Of a stretch of 64,000 nucleotides of DNA, positions 1-8,520 are shown piece by piece. The position numbers and the translations under genes are program-made. The stretch is from Catenuloplanes atrovinosus (lineage in GTDB: Bacteria > Actinomycetota > Actinomycetes > Mycobacteriales > Micromonosporaceae): contig NZ_JAVDYB010000001.1 of assembly GCF_031458235.1 (NCBI RefSeq), forward strand, positions 8,457,001-8,521,000, read 5' to 3'. How positions within the stretch are numbered: position 1 is the stretch's first letter; each line of letters begins with the position of its first letter. The notes under the pieces were generated by a model that made no database searches, was not told the origin of the DNA, and saw only the letters and a list, made by a program, of their open reading frames with translations.

Positions 1-224
1 TTTCGTTTACGCCTTGCGCTGGGTGAGGGTGGTCGGCGAGCGCTCGTCGCGACCCTTGCCGCCGGAGATCATCCTTCGGCCCACCCGGACCACACCGATC
101 CGGGTGGCAGCGAGGCCGATTCCACCGAGTCGGGGGCGCTCGCGGCGTGGATTCGTCACGCTCCGTGGTTGGTCGATGAGGGCCGTCCGCGCCGCGTCCT
201 TGCCCCCGACGAAGGGACCCCTTC
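1..224 (+). promoter_or_regulatory. Structured leader upstream of the transglycosylase gene
   Basis: No gene is supported here. The stretch holds a perfect 9-bp stem (81-89 pairing with 99-107, CCACCCGGA/TCCGGGTGG, 9-nt loop) and ends directly at a GTG start. Leaders of secreted cell-wall hydrolases in actinobacteria often carry a c-di-AMP (ydaO) riboswitch, but the conserved ydaO blocks are not recognisable, so this is only called a possibly structured 5' leader. Confidence 0.35.
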
Positions 225-965
225 GTGAGTCCGCTGTGGAGCCGTTACGGTGTCCGCTCGGCGTCCGTCGCCCTCCTCCTCTCCGGAGTCGCCGGCGGCG
301 TGTACCTGAGCCAGGACCGTGAGATTCAACAGCAGAGCGTCTCCGCGCAGGCCGAGTTCGATGCCACGCTCGCCGAGGAGCGGTACATCAAGGATCGGCA
401 CGCCGAGTACACCAAGGTGCACGCCCAGGAGGCCGAGTCCGAGCGGCTCGCCGCCGAGAAGGCGGCCGAGGCCGCCCAGGCCGCCGCCAAGCGCGCCGCC
501 GCCGCCGAGGAGTCCGCCAGCCGCAAGGCCGAGCGGGAGAAGGCGGAGAAGGAGGCCGCGGAGCGGGCGAAGGCCGAGGAGGAGGCCGCCGCGAACGAGG
601 ACGACGGCGGTTCCTCGGAGCCGGTGCCGTTCAGCGGCCCGATCCCCGAGTCGTGCGCCGAGTTCAGCGGCAACCGCGCCACCGGCTGCGCGATCATGCT
701 GGACCAGGGCTTCGGCATCGACCAGTTCCCGTGCCTGGACAAGCTGTGGACCAGGGAGTCCGGCTGGAACCACACGGCGACCAACCCGAGTTCCGGCGCC
801 TACGGCATCCCGCAGGCGCTGCCGGGCCCCAAGATGGCGTCCGCGGGCGGCGACTGGGAGTCCAACCCGGCGACGCAGATCAGCTGGGGCCTCGGCTACA
901 TCAAGGGCCGCTACGGCACCCCGTGTGAGGCCTGGGCGCACTCGGAGAGCGTCGGCTGGTACTAG
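225..965 (+). CDS. Secreted transglycosylase-like cell-wall protein with coiled coil
   Basis: The 246-residue product starts at GTG. It has an N-terminal hydrophobic export segment (about residues 12-28), a long Ala/Glu/Lys-rich coiled-coil stretch (about 35-125), and a C-terminal lysozyme-fold domain (about 140-246). Glu178 in TRESGWN is the expected catalytic acid, followed by NPSSGAYGIPQ and a C-terminal WAHSESVGWY typical of actinobacterial SLT-like or aggregation-promoting-factor proteins. The family cleaves the glycan strand of peptidoglycan outside the cell. The coiled coil may hold or regulate the catalytic domain (inference). A hairpin terminator follows at 990-1022, so it is probably a single-gene unit. 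Confidence 0.85.
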   Translation: MSPLWSRYGVRSASVALLLSGVAGGVYLSQDREIQQQSVSAQAEFDATLAEERYIKDRHAEYTKVHAQEAESERLAAEKAAEAAQAAAKRAAAAEESASRKAEREKAEKEAAERAKAEEEAAANEDDGGSSEPVPFSGPIPESCAEFSGNRATGCAIMLDQGFGIDQFPCLDKLWTRESGWNHTATNPSSGAYGIPQALPGPKMASAGGDWESNPATQISWGLGYIKGRYGTPCEAWAHSESVGWY

Positions 966-989
966 CCCGCAGCGGGCATGAGCTGCCGG

Positions 990-1022
990 AAGGGCGCGTG
1001 AGCGGTTCGCTCGCGCGCCCTT
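990..1022 (+). terminator. Hairpin terminator after the transglycosylase gene
   Basis: Positions 990-1003 pair with 1009-1022 as a 14-bp stem containing one T-G pair, with a 5-nt loop. It lies 25 bases after the stop codon and has no long T-tract, as usual in high-GC actinobacteria. Confidence 0.6.
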
Positions 1023-1073
1023 CGCGTTCCCGAAGATCGCCTGAAAAGCGCCATCCGTCGTATACGCCCACTT

Positions 1074-1889
1074 ATGCTGCCAGGGATGTCACGATACGTC
1101 CCGAAGCGCGCGCTCGCCGTACCGCTGCTGCTGCTCCTCGCCCTGGTCCTTCCGGTGTCCGCCGGGGCGCCGCCGGCCGCGGCCGCGCGCCACGAGCCGG
1201 AGGTGGTCGGCGGTGACCTGGCCCGGGCCGGCCAGTTCCCATGGGTCGTGCGGCTCTCCGCGGCCTGCGCCGGCACGCTGGTCGCGGCGCGGGTGGTGCT
1301 GACCGCCGCGCACTGCGTCGCCGGCATGCCGATCGAAGGACTCTCGGTCACGGCCGGCACCGTGGACCTGGACGACGCGCGGGCCCACCGGGTGCGGGTC
1401 ACGCGCGCGATCGTGGCCCCGGGGTTCACGCAGGTCACCGACGGGGACGACTGGGCGCTGCTACGACTGGACCGTGAGCTGCGCCTTCCGACGATCCCGG
1501 TCAACGACGCACCGGGGTACGACACCGGCCGGTTCACCGTGATCGGCTGGGGCGCCACCGCCGAGGACCAGGCACAACAGCGCAGGCTGCGGTACGTCGA
1601 GGTGCCGCTGGTCGCGGACCGCCGGTGCGTCGCCGCGTATCGCGAGGCCGGATACACGTACCGGCCGGACGAGATGCTCTGCGCCGGATATCCCGAGGGT
1701 CCGCGGCGCGACGCCTGCTACGGCGACTCCGGCGGCCCGCTGGTGCGGCGCGACCCGTACGGCGGATGGCGGCAGGTCGGCGTGGTGAGCTGGGGCATCG
1801 GCTGCGCGCGCCCCGGCCTGGCCGGCGTCTACACCCAGCTCTCCACGCACGCGCCCGACCTGAGGGCGGCGCTGTCCGCGCTGCGCTGA
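1074..1889 (+). CDS. Secreted trypsin-like serine protease (S1 family)
   Basis: The 271-residue product has a signal peptide (about 10-38) ending in an Ala-rich stretch, then a mature start near VVGGDLARAGQFPWVV typical of S1 proteases. The triad is visible: His80 in LTAAHC, Asp126 in DDWALL and Ser219 in GDSGGPL. Asp213, six residues before the serine, predicts cleavage after Arg or Lys. The cysteine pairs expected of the fold are present. A TATACG box ends 7 nt before the ATG at 1074, which fits a leaderless transcript. The internal ATG at 1086 is an alternative start and would leave the signal peptide intact. Confidence 0.93.
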   Translation: MLPGMSRYVPKRALAVPLLLLLALVLPVSAGAPPAAAARHEPEVVGGDLARAGQFPWVVRLSAACAGTLVAARVVLTAAHCVAGMPIEGLSVTAGTVDLDDARAHRVRVTRAIVAPGFTQVTDGDDWALLRLDRELRLPTIPVNDAPGYDTGRFTVIGWGATAEDQAQQRRLRYVEVPLVADRRCVAAYREAGYTYRPDEMLCAGYPEGPRRDACYGDSGGPLVRRDPYGGWRQVGVVSWGIGCARPGLAGVYTQLSTHAPDLRAALSALR

Positions 1890-1954
1890 GCGTCGCCTGT
1901 GACCTCAGCCGCCCGGGTGGCGCGAAGCGCAACCGCCTGGTAGCTCTTTGAGTT

Positions 1955-2584
1955 GTGAGCTACTACGCGGACCAGGATGCCGCCGGTCGGTTCGGCACCG
2001 ACGCGTTCTACGCCGCGATCGGCCGGGCGTTCGTGGCGATGTGCGCGGTGGTCCCGCTGCTGTTCGTCATCGAGGCGCTCGACGTCTTTCTCCGGCTCGG
2101 CCTGGACTACTCGCTGGGCATCCTGCCCTACCACGTGGAGGGCCTGGACGGCATCGTCTTCGCCCACTTCCTGCACGCGGACTGGGATCACCTCTACGGC
2201 AACAGCATCCCGCTGATTCTGCTCGGCACGTTCGTGCTGGCCGCGGGCGGCAAGCGGTTCATCTGGTCGACCGCACTGATCATGGCGGTCTCCGGCGTCG
2301 GCGTCTGGTTCACCGGCAGCCCGGACACGGTGGTGGTCGGCGCCAGCGGCGTCATCTTCGGCTACCTGGGCCTGCTGTTCACCCGCGGCATCGTGGAGCG
2401 CAGCTGGTGGAACCTGGGCGTGGTGCTGCTGATCGGCCTGCTCTACGGCTGGTCACTGCTCGGCATCCTGCCCACGAACAGCTCGATCTCCTGGCAGGGG
2501 CACCTGTTCGGCCTGATCGGCGGCGCGGTGGCGGCGATCCTCTTCCGCCGCCGCTCGCCCGCCGTGGGCCACGTCGCCGACTAG
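1955..2584 (+). CDS. Rhomboid family intramembrane serine protease
   Basis: The 209-residue multi-pass membrane protein carries the rhomboid signature. His79 to Asn83 in HADWDHLYGN, Ser131 in GASG, and His183 in QGHLFGLIGG form the hydrophilic pocket and the Ser-His dyad. About six membrane segments are visible, the minimal bacterial core without extra domains. Rhomboids cut transmembrane helices of other membrane proteins inside the bilayer; no substrate can be named. The GTG start at 1955 lies 9 nt after a TAGCTC box, so the message may be leaderless. The gene converges with the esterase gene, sharing the hairpin at 2639-2672. Confidence 0.9.
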   Translation: MSYYADQDAAGRFGTDAFYAAIGRAFVAMCAVVPLLFVIEALDVFLRLGLDYSLGILPYHVEGLDGIVFAHFLHADWDHLYGNSIPLILLGTFVLAAGGKRFIWSTALIMAVSGVGVWFTGSPDTVVVGASGVIFGYLGLLFTRGIVERSWWNLGVVLLIGLLYGWSLLGILPTNSSISWQGHLFGLIGGAVAAILFRRRSPAVGHVAD

Positions 2585-2638
2585 GGCGCGCCCGGTGGAC
2601 CTCGCCGCAGGCCGGCGACGATCCGCCGGGCACGCCCT

Positions 2639-2672
2639 GAGGGGACACCCCGGCCGCCCGGGATGTCCCCTC
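2639..2672. terminator. Bidirectional terminator between rhomboid and esterase genes
   Basis: GAGGGGACA (2639-2647) pairs perfectly with TGTCCCCTC (2664-2672), with a GC-rich 16-nt loop that can fold further. It fills the short gap between two convergent genes and can serve both. Confidence 0.65.
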
Positions 2673-2677
2673 GCGGG

Positions 2678-3970
2678 TCAGCCGGTGACGCAGGTGGAGC
2701 CGTTGAGCGCGTACGCGGTCGGGGCCGCGCTGTCGCCGGTGTGCGTGGCCTGGAAACCGATGGTGACCGAGCCGCCCGGCGGCAGTTGGGCGTTGTGTCC
2801 CACGTTCGTCGCGGTGACCCGCCCGGTCGTGGGCGCGTAGCCGGCGTTCCACCCGTTGGTGATGGTCTGGCCCGCCGGGAGGGTGAACGCGAGGCTCCAG
2901 CCGTTCATCGCCGAGCCGCCGGTGTTCGTGACCGTGAGATTCGTGGTCAGGCCGGTGTTCCACGCGGTGACGGTGCCGGCCACCCGGCAGGCCGTGCCGG
3001 CCGGCGGGGTCGAGGTCGGCGGCGTGACCGGCGGCGTGACCGGGGGAGTGACCGGCGGCGTGGTCGGGGTGGTGACGCTGCCGAACTGGCTGAAGAACCG
3101 CCACACCTCGGGGCCCACCCAGGACGTCGAGGCGTTGCGGTCGGTCGGCAGCGGCACGTGGTCGCCGTCGAACGCCGCCCACTGCACCGGGTACCCGGCC
3201 CGGCAGCCCGCGTACGCCGTGGTGATGTGGGTGCCGCTGCCCGAGGCCGGCTCCGGCGGGTTCTGCGCCGCACAGCCGTTGGCCCGGACGAACGTGTCCC
3301 GCAGCGAGCGCCCCATCGAGATGTTCAGCACGCTGTCGCGGATGCCGTGGATGCCGAAGTAGGCGACCGGCTGCGAGGCGGTGGAGCAGCCGCCGCTGAG
3401 GTTGGCACCGGCGATCGGCGCCACCGCCCGGAACACGTTCGGCCGGGCGCAGGCGAGCGCGAAGCTCATCGCGCCGCCGTAGCTGAAGCCCAGCGCGAAC
3501 CGCTGCGACGTCTCGACGCACAGGTCGTTCTCGACCACCCGGAGGATGTCGTCGACCAGCGTGACGTCCCGGCCGCCGGTGTTCGCCCAGCCCGCGTCCA
3601 GGCCCTGCGGCGCCACGAAGATCGCCGTGTTGTTCGCCTGCTGCTGGAGCCCGTAGAAGCCGTTGCCGACCACGTCGTTCGCGCTGCCGTTCAGCCAGTG
3701 CAGGCCGACGACCAGCCGATAGGCCCGGCTGCTGGTGTAGCCGGCCGGCAGCCGCAGGATGTACGTGCGGGACTGCCCGCTGCTGGAGATCGTGTACGTC
3801 CCGTCGCGCAGCGTCGGGTTCTTGCCGCAGCCGGCCGAGCCGGCCAGGACGTCCGCCTGCCCGGCCGACGCCGTGCCGCCGGCGAGCACCGTCGCGCCGG
3901 CGCCGATCAGCATCGCGGCGGCGACGGCCGTGCCGAGAAGGTGGCGTGTGAATGCGCCTCGCCGTGTCAT
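2678..3970 (-). CDS. Secreted PHB-depolymerase-like/feruloyl-type esterase with C-terminal CBM2
   Basis: The 430-residue secreted protein has a signal peptide (1-36), an alpha/beta-hydrolase domain of the LpqC/PHB depolymerase (CE1-like) group (about 45-295), a TPPVTPPV linker (about 299-325) and a C-terminal cellulose-binding CBM2 module (about 328-430) bounded by cysteines. Ser163 in GFSYGG is the nucleophile and His271 in DGDHVP is the likely catalytic His. The architecture suggests removal of acetyl or feruloyl groups from plant cell-wall polysaccharide while bound to cellulose. A strong GGGGGAGGAG ribosome site precedes the ATG. It is divergent from the PaaX-family gene, which could regulate it (inference). 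Exact ester specificity cannot be read from sequence. Confidence 0.9.
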   Translation of the reverse strand: MTRRGAFTRHLLGTAVAAAMLIGAGATVLAGGTASAGQADVLAGSAGCGKNPTLRDGTYTISSSGQSRTYILRLPAGYTSSRAYRLVVGLHWLNGSANDVVGNGFYGLQQQANNTAIFVAPQGLDAGWANTGGRDVTLVDDILRVVENDLCVETSQRFALGFSYGGAMSFALACARPNVFRAVAPIAGANLSGGCSTASQPVAYFGIHGIRDSVLNISMGRSLRDTFVRANGCAAQNPPEPASGSGTHITTAYAGCRAGYPVQWAAFDGDHVPLPTDRNASTSWVGPEVWRFFSQFGSVTTPTTPPVTPPVTPPVTPPTSTPPAGTACRVAGTVTAWNTGLTTNLTVTNTGGSAMNGWSLAFTLPAGQTITNGWNAGYAPTTGRVTATNVGHNAQLPPGGSVTIGFQATHTGDSAAPTAYALNGSTCVTG

Positions 3971-4233
3971 CGAGGTCTCCTCCCCCTATCGGGAATGCGT
4001 GGTGCGGATGTGCGCCGTTTCCGTGGAGTGGCGCATTCTCGTCGGCCATGACGCGCTTTTGTGAAAATGGCGCCCGGCTCACGTGGGACCGGATGGGCCG
4101 ATCGGACGCGTGGCACTTAGCGTGCTCCACGGGCGGCGAACTGTCAATCGAAGGATGTCGATCGGGTCGAGGCCTCGCGGGAGGCGGTCTACAGTCGTGA
4201 TCGACCGTCGTCAGGACCCCGCCGGAGCCGCGT

Positions 4234-5181
4234 GTGACCAGCCCGTACGACATCGACGAGATCTTTCCGGAGGACGCGGCCGGCGCGGTGCGGCTGCCCC
4301 GCCGCCAGACCGGGAACTCGCCCCAGGATCTCGCCGTGACCCTGTTGGCCGACTACACGCTGCGTACCCGCGCCTGGCTGCCGTCCGCGGCGATCGTCAC
4401 GCTGCTGGGCGAGGCCGGGGTGAGCCCGGCCGGCGCGCGGACCGCGATCAGCCGGCTCGCCCGCCGCGGCGTGCTGGAGGGGCGCCGGCACGGGCGGCAG
4501 AGCTCGTACCGGCTGACCGCGGCGGCGGCCGGGTTCCTGATCGCCGGGGGCGGCGCGATCGTCTCGCCGGTCGACGGCGGCGCGCCGTGGGACGAGCACT
4601 GGACACTGGTCGCGTTCTCGCTGCCGCAGGCGGAGACCGCCCGGCGCCGCGGGCTGCGCGCCCAGCTGCGCTGGATGGGGTACGCGCCGCTGTACGACGG
4701 GCTGTGGGTGTCGCCGCGCGCGCTCACCGCGGAGGCCCGGGCGCACCTGGAGCGGCTGGCGCACGGCGCGCTGACCGTGTTCCGCGCCCGGCACGTCGAC
4801 GTCGGCGCGGCGGGCGGGCGCGCGCCGATCGACGCCTGGGACACCGCGGCCGTCGCCGCCGAGTACGACGCGTTCATCCGGCGCTGGCGCGCGACGCGGC
4901 CCCGGGTGGACGCCGGGCACATCGCGGGCGCGGAGGCGGTGCGGGTGCGTACCGAGGTGATGGACGACTACCGGCGGCTGCCGATCCTGGACCCGGGCCT
5001 GCCCGCGCCGCTGCTGCCGGCCGGCTGGCTCCGCGAGCCGGCCCGGGACCTGTTCGCCGCGGTCTACGACGGGCTGGCCCACGCGGCGGAGCGGCACGTG
5101 CGCGCGGTCGCCGCCGGCGGGCCGGCCCGGGACGTCCGCGCGCACACCGTGGCCGAGCTGGCCGCCGGGCTGGCGGACTGA
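4234..5181 (+). CDS. PaaX family transcriptional regulator
   Basis: The 315-residue protein has an N-terminal winged helix (about 30-95, with GARTAISRLARRGVLEGRRHGRQSSYRLT), a central dimerisation region with the PaaX-typical WTLVAFSLPQ (about 120-210), and a C-terminal PaaX_C region. PaaX regulators are repressors that sense CoA-thioesters in aromatic catabolism, but many actinobacterial members have unknown ligands. No phenylacetate genes are nearby. The gene lies between the esterase (divergent) and a sugar importer (downstream, 240 bp away), so one of these may be its target (inference). A TACAGT -10-like box lies at 4190-4195. Confidence 0.85.
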   Translation: MTSPYDIDEIFPEDAAGAVRLPRRQTGNSPQDLAVTLLADYTLRTRAWLPSAAIVTLLGEAGVSPAGARTAISRLARRGVLEGRRHGRQSSYRLTAAAAGFLIAGGGAIVSPVDGGAPWDEHWTLVAFSLPQAETARRRGLRAQLRWMGYAPLYDGLWVSPRALTAEARAHLERLAHGALTVFRARHVDVGAAGGRAPIDAWDTAAVAAEYDAFIRRWRATRPRVDAGHIAGAEAVRVRTEVMDDYRRLPILDPGLPAPLLPAGWLREPARDLFAAVYDGLAHAAERHVRAVAAGGPARDVRAHTVAELAAGLAD

Positions 5182-5310
5182 GTGCCGGAAAATACCGATT
5201 GGCGATTGATGAAAAGCGCGCCGGAAATGTATTTCGAAGAAGTGTTATAAGCGGCGTGATCGATAGGTCGCGTTCCCATCGCCGTTCGGCCGGAAAGGCG
5301 ATTCCTCCCC

Positions 5311-5339
5311 TTGACCCTTCGATCATCGGGTCGTAGCGT
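5311..5339 (+). promoter_or_regulatory. Promoter of the sugar ABC importer operon
   Basis: TTGACC (5311-5316) and TAGCGT (5334-5339) are separated by exactly 17 bp, a good housekeeping sigma match. The surrounding 5182-5421 gap is clearly richer in A/T than its neighbours. Confidence 0.55.
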
Positions 5340-5373
5340 GCGCATACACCGCCGTAAATTTCCGGTCGAGAAT

Positions 5374-5384
5374 CGATAGTTTCG
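5374..5384. promoter_or_regulatory. Candidate sugar-repressor operator
   Basis: CGATAGTTTCG (complement CGAAACTATCG) is an imperfect palindrome one base away from the CGAAA-N-TTTCG type sites bound by LacI-family regulators of carbohydrate operons in streptomycetes. It lies about 30 bp downstream of the predicted transcription start of the importer operon. No LacI-family gene is visible nearby. Confidence 0.3.
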
Positions 5385-5421
5385 GTCCGATATCCGGCGA
5401 TGTTCTCGGGAGGGGGATCTG

Positions 5422-6705
5422 GTGAGGCGATGGAGTCGTAGGTCGGTGCTGGGCCTGGCCGGTGCCGGGACCGCCGGTCTGGTGCTGGGCGGGTGCGGGG
5501 GCGGCAGCGGATCCGGCACGGGCACGACGATCCGGTGGTGGCACATCGCCAACACCGATCCGATGCTCTCCGAGTGGGCGAAGATGGCCCGCCGGTTCGA
5601 GGCGGACCACCCCGGCGTGACGATCGAGATCACGGCGCTGGAGAACGAGGCGTTCAAGACCAAGCTGACCACCAACATCCAGGCCGGCGACCCGCCGGAC
5701 ATCTTCCACACCTGGGGCGGCGGCGTCCTCGCCCAGCAGGCCGAGGCCGGGCTGATCAAGGACCTCACGGCCGACGTCGGCGGGTGGCGGGACACGCTGA
5801 TCCCGGCCGCGCTGGACGCCTACACCATCGACGGCAAGGTCTACGGCTCCGCGGTGGACACCGGCATGGTCGGCTTCTGGTACAACAAGGAACTGTTCGC
5901 GCGGGCCGGGGTGACCGCGCCGCCGGACACCTGGGCCGGTCTGCTCGACGTGGTGCGCCGGCTCAAGGCCGCGAACGTCACGCCGATCGCGCTGGCCGGC
6001 AAGGAGAAGTGGCCGGGGCACTACTACTGGTCCTACCTGGCACTGCGCATCGGCGGGCTGGACCTGATGCGGCAGGCCGGGGACGACAAGGACTTCAGCC
6101 GGCCCGACTTCGTGGCCGCGGGCGCGCGCCTGTCCGAGCTGGTCGCGCTCCAGCCGTTCCAGACCGGCTTCCTCGCCGCGGGTTACTCCACCGCGGACGG
6201 CCAGGCCGCCACCATGGGCAACGGCAAGGCCGCCATGGAGCTGATGGGCCAGTGGGCGCCGACCGTGCAGAACGACAACTCGGTCGGCCGGAAGGGGCTC
6301 GGCGACCGGCTGGGCTTCTTCCCGTTCCCCGCCGTCGAGGGCGGCAAGGGCCGGATCACCGACGCGTTCGGCGGCGGTGGCGGATTCGCGGTCGGCATGA
6401 ACGCGCCGGCCGAGGCGATCGAGTTCCTCCGGTTCATCGCCCAGCCGGACAACGCCCGCATCGAGGCGCGGACCGCGGGCGTGCTGCCCGTGGTGGCCGC
6501 CGCGCAGGACGCCGTCACCGACCCGAACCTCAAGCTGGTGGCGCGGACGCTGGCCACCTCGACCGGCTTCCAGCTCTACCTCGACCAGACGTTCGCGCCC
6601 GCGGTGGGCCAGCAGGTCAACGACAGCGTGGCCGAGCTGCTGGCCGGCCAGGCGACGCCCGAGGAGGTGGCCGCGGCCATCACCACCGCGGCGAAGCAGG
6701 GCTGA
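5422..6705 (+). CDS. Sugar ABC transporter substrate-binding lipoprotein
   Basis: The 427-residue family 1 solute-binding protein begins with a twin-Arg-like RRWSRRSVLG segment and a lipobox (LGGC, Cys25), so it should be anchored on the outer face of the membrane. The mature part starts with TTIRWWHIAN and has the two-lobe pattern of CUT1 (oligosaccharide) binding proteins. A strong GGGAGGGGG ribosome site precedes the GTG at 5422. It is the first gene of a three-gene operon with two permeases; no ATPase gene is present, so it probably uses a shared MsiK-type ATPase encoded elsewhere (inference). The sugar is not evident from sequence. Confidence 0.9.
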   Translation: MRRWSRRSVLGLAGAGTAGLVLGGCGGGSGSGTGTTIRWWHIANTDPMLSEWAKMARRFEADHPGVTIEITALENEAFKTKLTTNIQAGDPPDIFHTWGGGVLAQQAEAGLIKDLTADVGGWRDTLIPAALDAYTIDGKVYGSAVDTGMVGFWYNKELFARAGVTAPPDTWAGLLDVVRRLKAANVTPIALAGKEKWPGHYYWSYLALRIGGLDLMRQAGDDKDFSRPDFVAAGARLSELVALQPFQTGFLAAGYSTADGQAATMGNGKAAMELMGQWAPTVQNDNSVGRKGLGDRLGFFPFPAVEGGKGRITDAFGGGGGFAVGMNAPAEAIEFLRFIAQPDNARIEARTAGVLPVVAAAQDAVTDPNLKLVARTLATSTGFQLYLDQTFAPAVGQQVNDSVAELLAGQATPEEVAAAITTAAKQG

Positions 6706-6711
6706 CGCGCG

Positions 6712-7674
6712 GTGGTCACCATCGAGCGGCCGGTCACCGCGACGCGCGCGCCGGCCGGACCCCGGCCGCGCCGCCGGCGCCCCTGGCCGACGATCGCGGT
6801 GTTCCTGGCCCCGGCGCTGCTGCTGTTCGGCCTGCTGGTGCTGGCGCCGATCGCGGTCGCCGGGTACGCCAGCTTCTTCACCTGGAACGGCTTCGGCGTA
6901 CCCACGGAGTTCGTCGGCGCCGAGAACTTCCGGCGGCTGCTGGCGGACGAGGTCTTCGCCGGCGACCTGCGGCGCACCCTGCTGCTGGTCGGCCTCTCCA
7001 TCGGCGTGCAACTGCCGTTCTCGCTGGCCCTGGCGATGCTGCTGCACCAGCCGCTGCGCGGGCGGCGGGCGTACCGCCTGGTGTTCTTCGCGCCGTACGT
7101 GCTGTCCGAGGTGGTCACCGCGGTGCTGTTCACCATGATCTTCTCGCCGAATCAGGGCCTGGCCAACCACGTCACCCGGCTGATCGGCCTCGGCGATCTG
7201 GGAGCGACCTGGCTCGCCGACACCCGTACCGTGATGTTCTCGCTGTTCCTGGTCATCTCCTGGAAGTACTTCGGGTTCCACACGCTGCTCTACCTGGCCG
7301 CGCGGCAGGGCATCCCGCAGGAACTGCACGACGCGGCCGCCACCGACGGCGCCGGCCCGTGGCGGGCGTTCCGGCACATCACCCTGCCGCTGCTCGGCCC
7401 GACCATCCGGATCAGCGTGTTCCTGTCGGTGCTCGGCACCATCCAGCTGTTCGACATGGTCTGGGTGCTCACCGGCGGCGGCCCGATCCGCTCCTCCGAG
7501 ACGCTCGCTGTCACCATGTTCCAGGAGGGCTTCAAGCGCTTCCAGGTCGGCTACGCCAGCGCGATCAGCATGGCGATCTTCCTGATCAGCCTGGTCTTCG
7601 GCCTGCTGTACCAGCGGTTCGTCCTCCGCCGCGACCTGGAGGGCGCGATCACCACGATGGGAGACCGGCGATGA
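6712..7674 (+). CDS. Sugar ABC transporter permease, MalF/UgpA type
   Basis: The 320-residue protein has six predicted membrane segments and the cytoplasmic EAA loop, visible as ELHDAAATDGAGPWRAFRHI, which docks on the ATPase. It forms the channel of the CUT1 importer with the product of the next gene. The GTG start lies 6 bp after the binding-protein stop, and its own stop overlaps the next start (ATGA at 7671-7674), so the three genes are translated as one unit. Confidence 0.92.
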   Translation: MVTIERPVTATRAPAGPRPRRRRPWPTIAVFLAPALLLFGLLVLAPIAVAGYASFFTWNGFGVPTEFVGAENFRRLLADEVFAGDLRRTLLLVGLSIGVQLPFSLALAMLLHQPLRGRRAYRLVFFAPYVLSEVVTAVLFTMIFSPNQGLANHVTRLIGLGDLGATWLADTRTVMFSLFLVISWKYFGFHTLLYLAARQGIPQELHDAAATDGAGPWRAFRHITLPLLGPTIRISVFLSVLGTIQLFDMVWVLTGGGPIRSSETLAVTMFQEGFKRFQVGYASAISMAIFLISLVFGLLYQRFVLRRDLEGAITTMGDRR

Positions 7675-8510
7675 GCCACGCGGACGGCGCCCGGGCGGCC
7701 CGGCACGGCGCGCTGCACCTGGTCGCCGTGCTGGTCGGCGCCACCGTGCTGGTGCCGATCGTGTTCGGCGTGCTGGGCGGTTTCAAGGACAACGGCCAGC
7801 TGTTCACCAACCCGTTCGGGCTGCCCGATCCCTGGGTGCCCGGCAACTACACCGACATCCTCGGCTCCGGGGAGTTCTGGCGGCAGACCGGCAACAGCCT
7901 CGGCATCGCGCTCGCCACCACCGTGCTCGTGGTCGGGATCGGCGCGATGGCCTCCTACATCTTCGCCCGGTACGCGTTCCCCGGCCGCGAGCTGCTGTTC
8001 ACCGTCTTCGCGATCGGCCTGATGTTCCCGTTCGCGGTCGCGATCCTGCCGCTGTTCGTGCTGCTGCGCGAGCTGGGCCTGCTCGGCAACCCGTTGGGAG
8101 TCATCCTCCCGCAGGTCGCGTTCGGGCTGCCGGTCACCATCGTCATCCTGCGCGGCTTCTTCCGCGGCATCCCGGGCGAGGTGGAGGAGTCGGCGGTGCT
8201 CGACGGCTGCGGCCCGGTCCGGTTCTTCTGGCGCATCCTGCTGCCCATGTCGCGGCCCGCGCTCGGCACGGTGTCGGTGCTCGCGGTCGTCGGCAGCTGG
8301 AACAACTACCTGCTGCCGCTGATCGTCTTCAACGACTCCCGCTGGTGGACGCTCCCGCTCGGCGTGCAGCAGTTCCAGTCGCAGTACTCGGCCGACACCG
8401 CGCGGATCCTCGCCTACGTCACGCTGGCGATCCTGCCGGCGCTGCTCTGCTACGCGCTGGCCGAGCGCCAGCTCGTGGCCGGGCTGACCAGCGGCATCGG
8501 CAAGGGCTGA
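7671..8510 (+). CDS. Sugar ABC transporter permease, MalG/UgpE type
   Basis: The 279-residue protein has six predicted membrane helices and an EAA loop, EVEESAVLDGCGPVRFFWRI, matching the second permease of CUT1 sugar importers. The ATG at 7671 overlaps the preceding stop by 4 bp, which fixes the start. The reading frame is open far upstream, but that extension is a shadow of the two preceding genes. The stop lies only 10 bp from the stop of the convergent TetR gene, leaving no room for a separate terminator. Confidence 0.92.
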   Translation: MSHADGARAARHGALHLVAVLVGATVLVPIVFGVLGGFKDNGQLFTNPFGLPDPWVPGNYTDILGSGEFWRQTGNSLGIALATTVLVVGIGAMASYIFARYAFPGRELLFTVFAIGLMFPFAVAILPLFVLLRELGLLGNPLGVILPQVAFGLPVTIVILRGFFRGIPGEVEESAVLDGCGPVRFFWRILLPMSRPALGTVSVLAVVGSWNNYLLPLIVFNDSRWWTLPLGVQQFQSQYSADTARILAYVTLAILPALLCYALAERQLVAGLTSGIGKG

Positions 8511-8520
8511 GGGTCCGGCG

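Noticed and set aside
1-224. A c-di-AMP (ydaO) riboswitch before the transglycosylase gene
   Set aside because: The conserved blocks GGGGUGAAUC and AAUCCGUCAGCUAACC are not present; only a generic hairpin is visible. A covariance-model search would decide.
5323-7377. A 684-codon minus-strand frame across the sugar importer genes
   Set aside because: It mirrors the binding protein and permease codons and has no recognisable domain or ribosome site.
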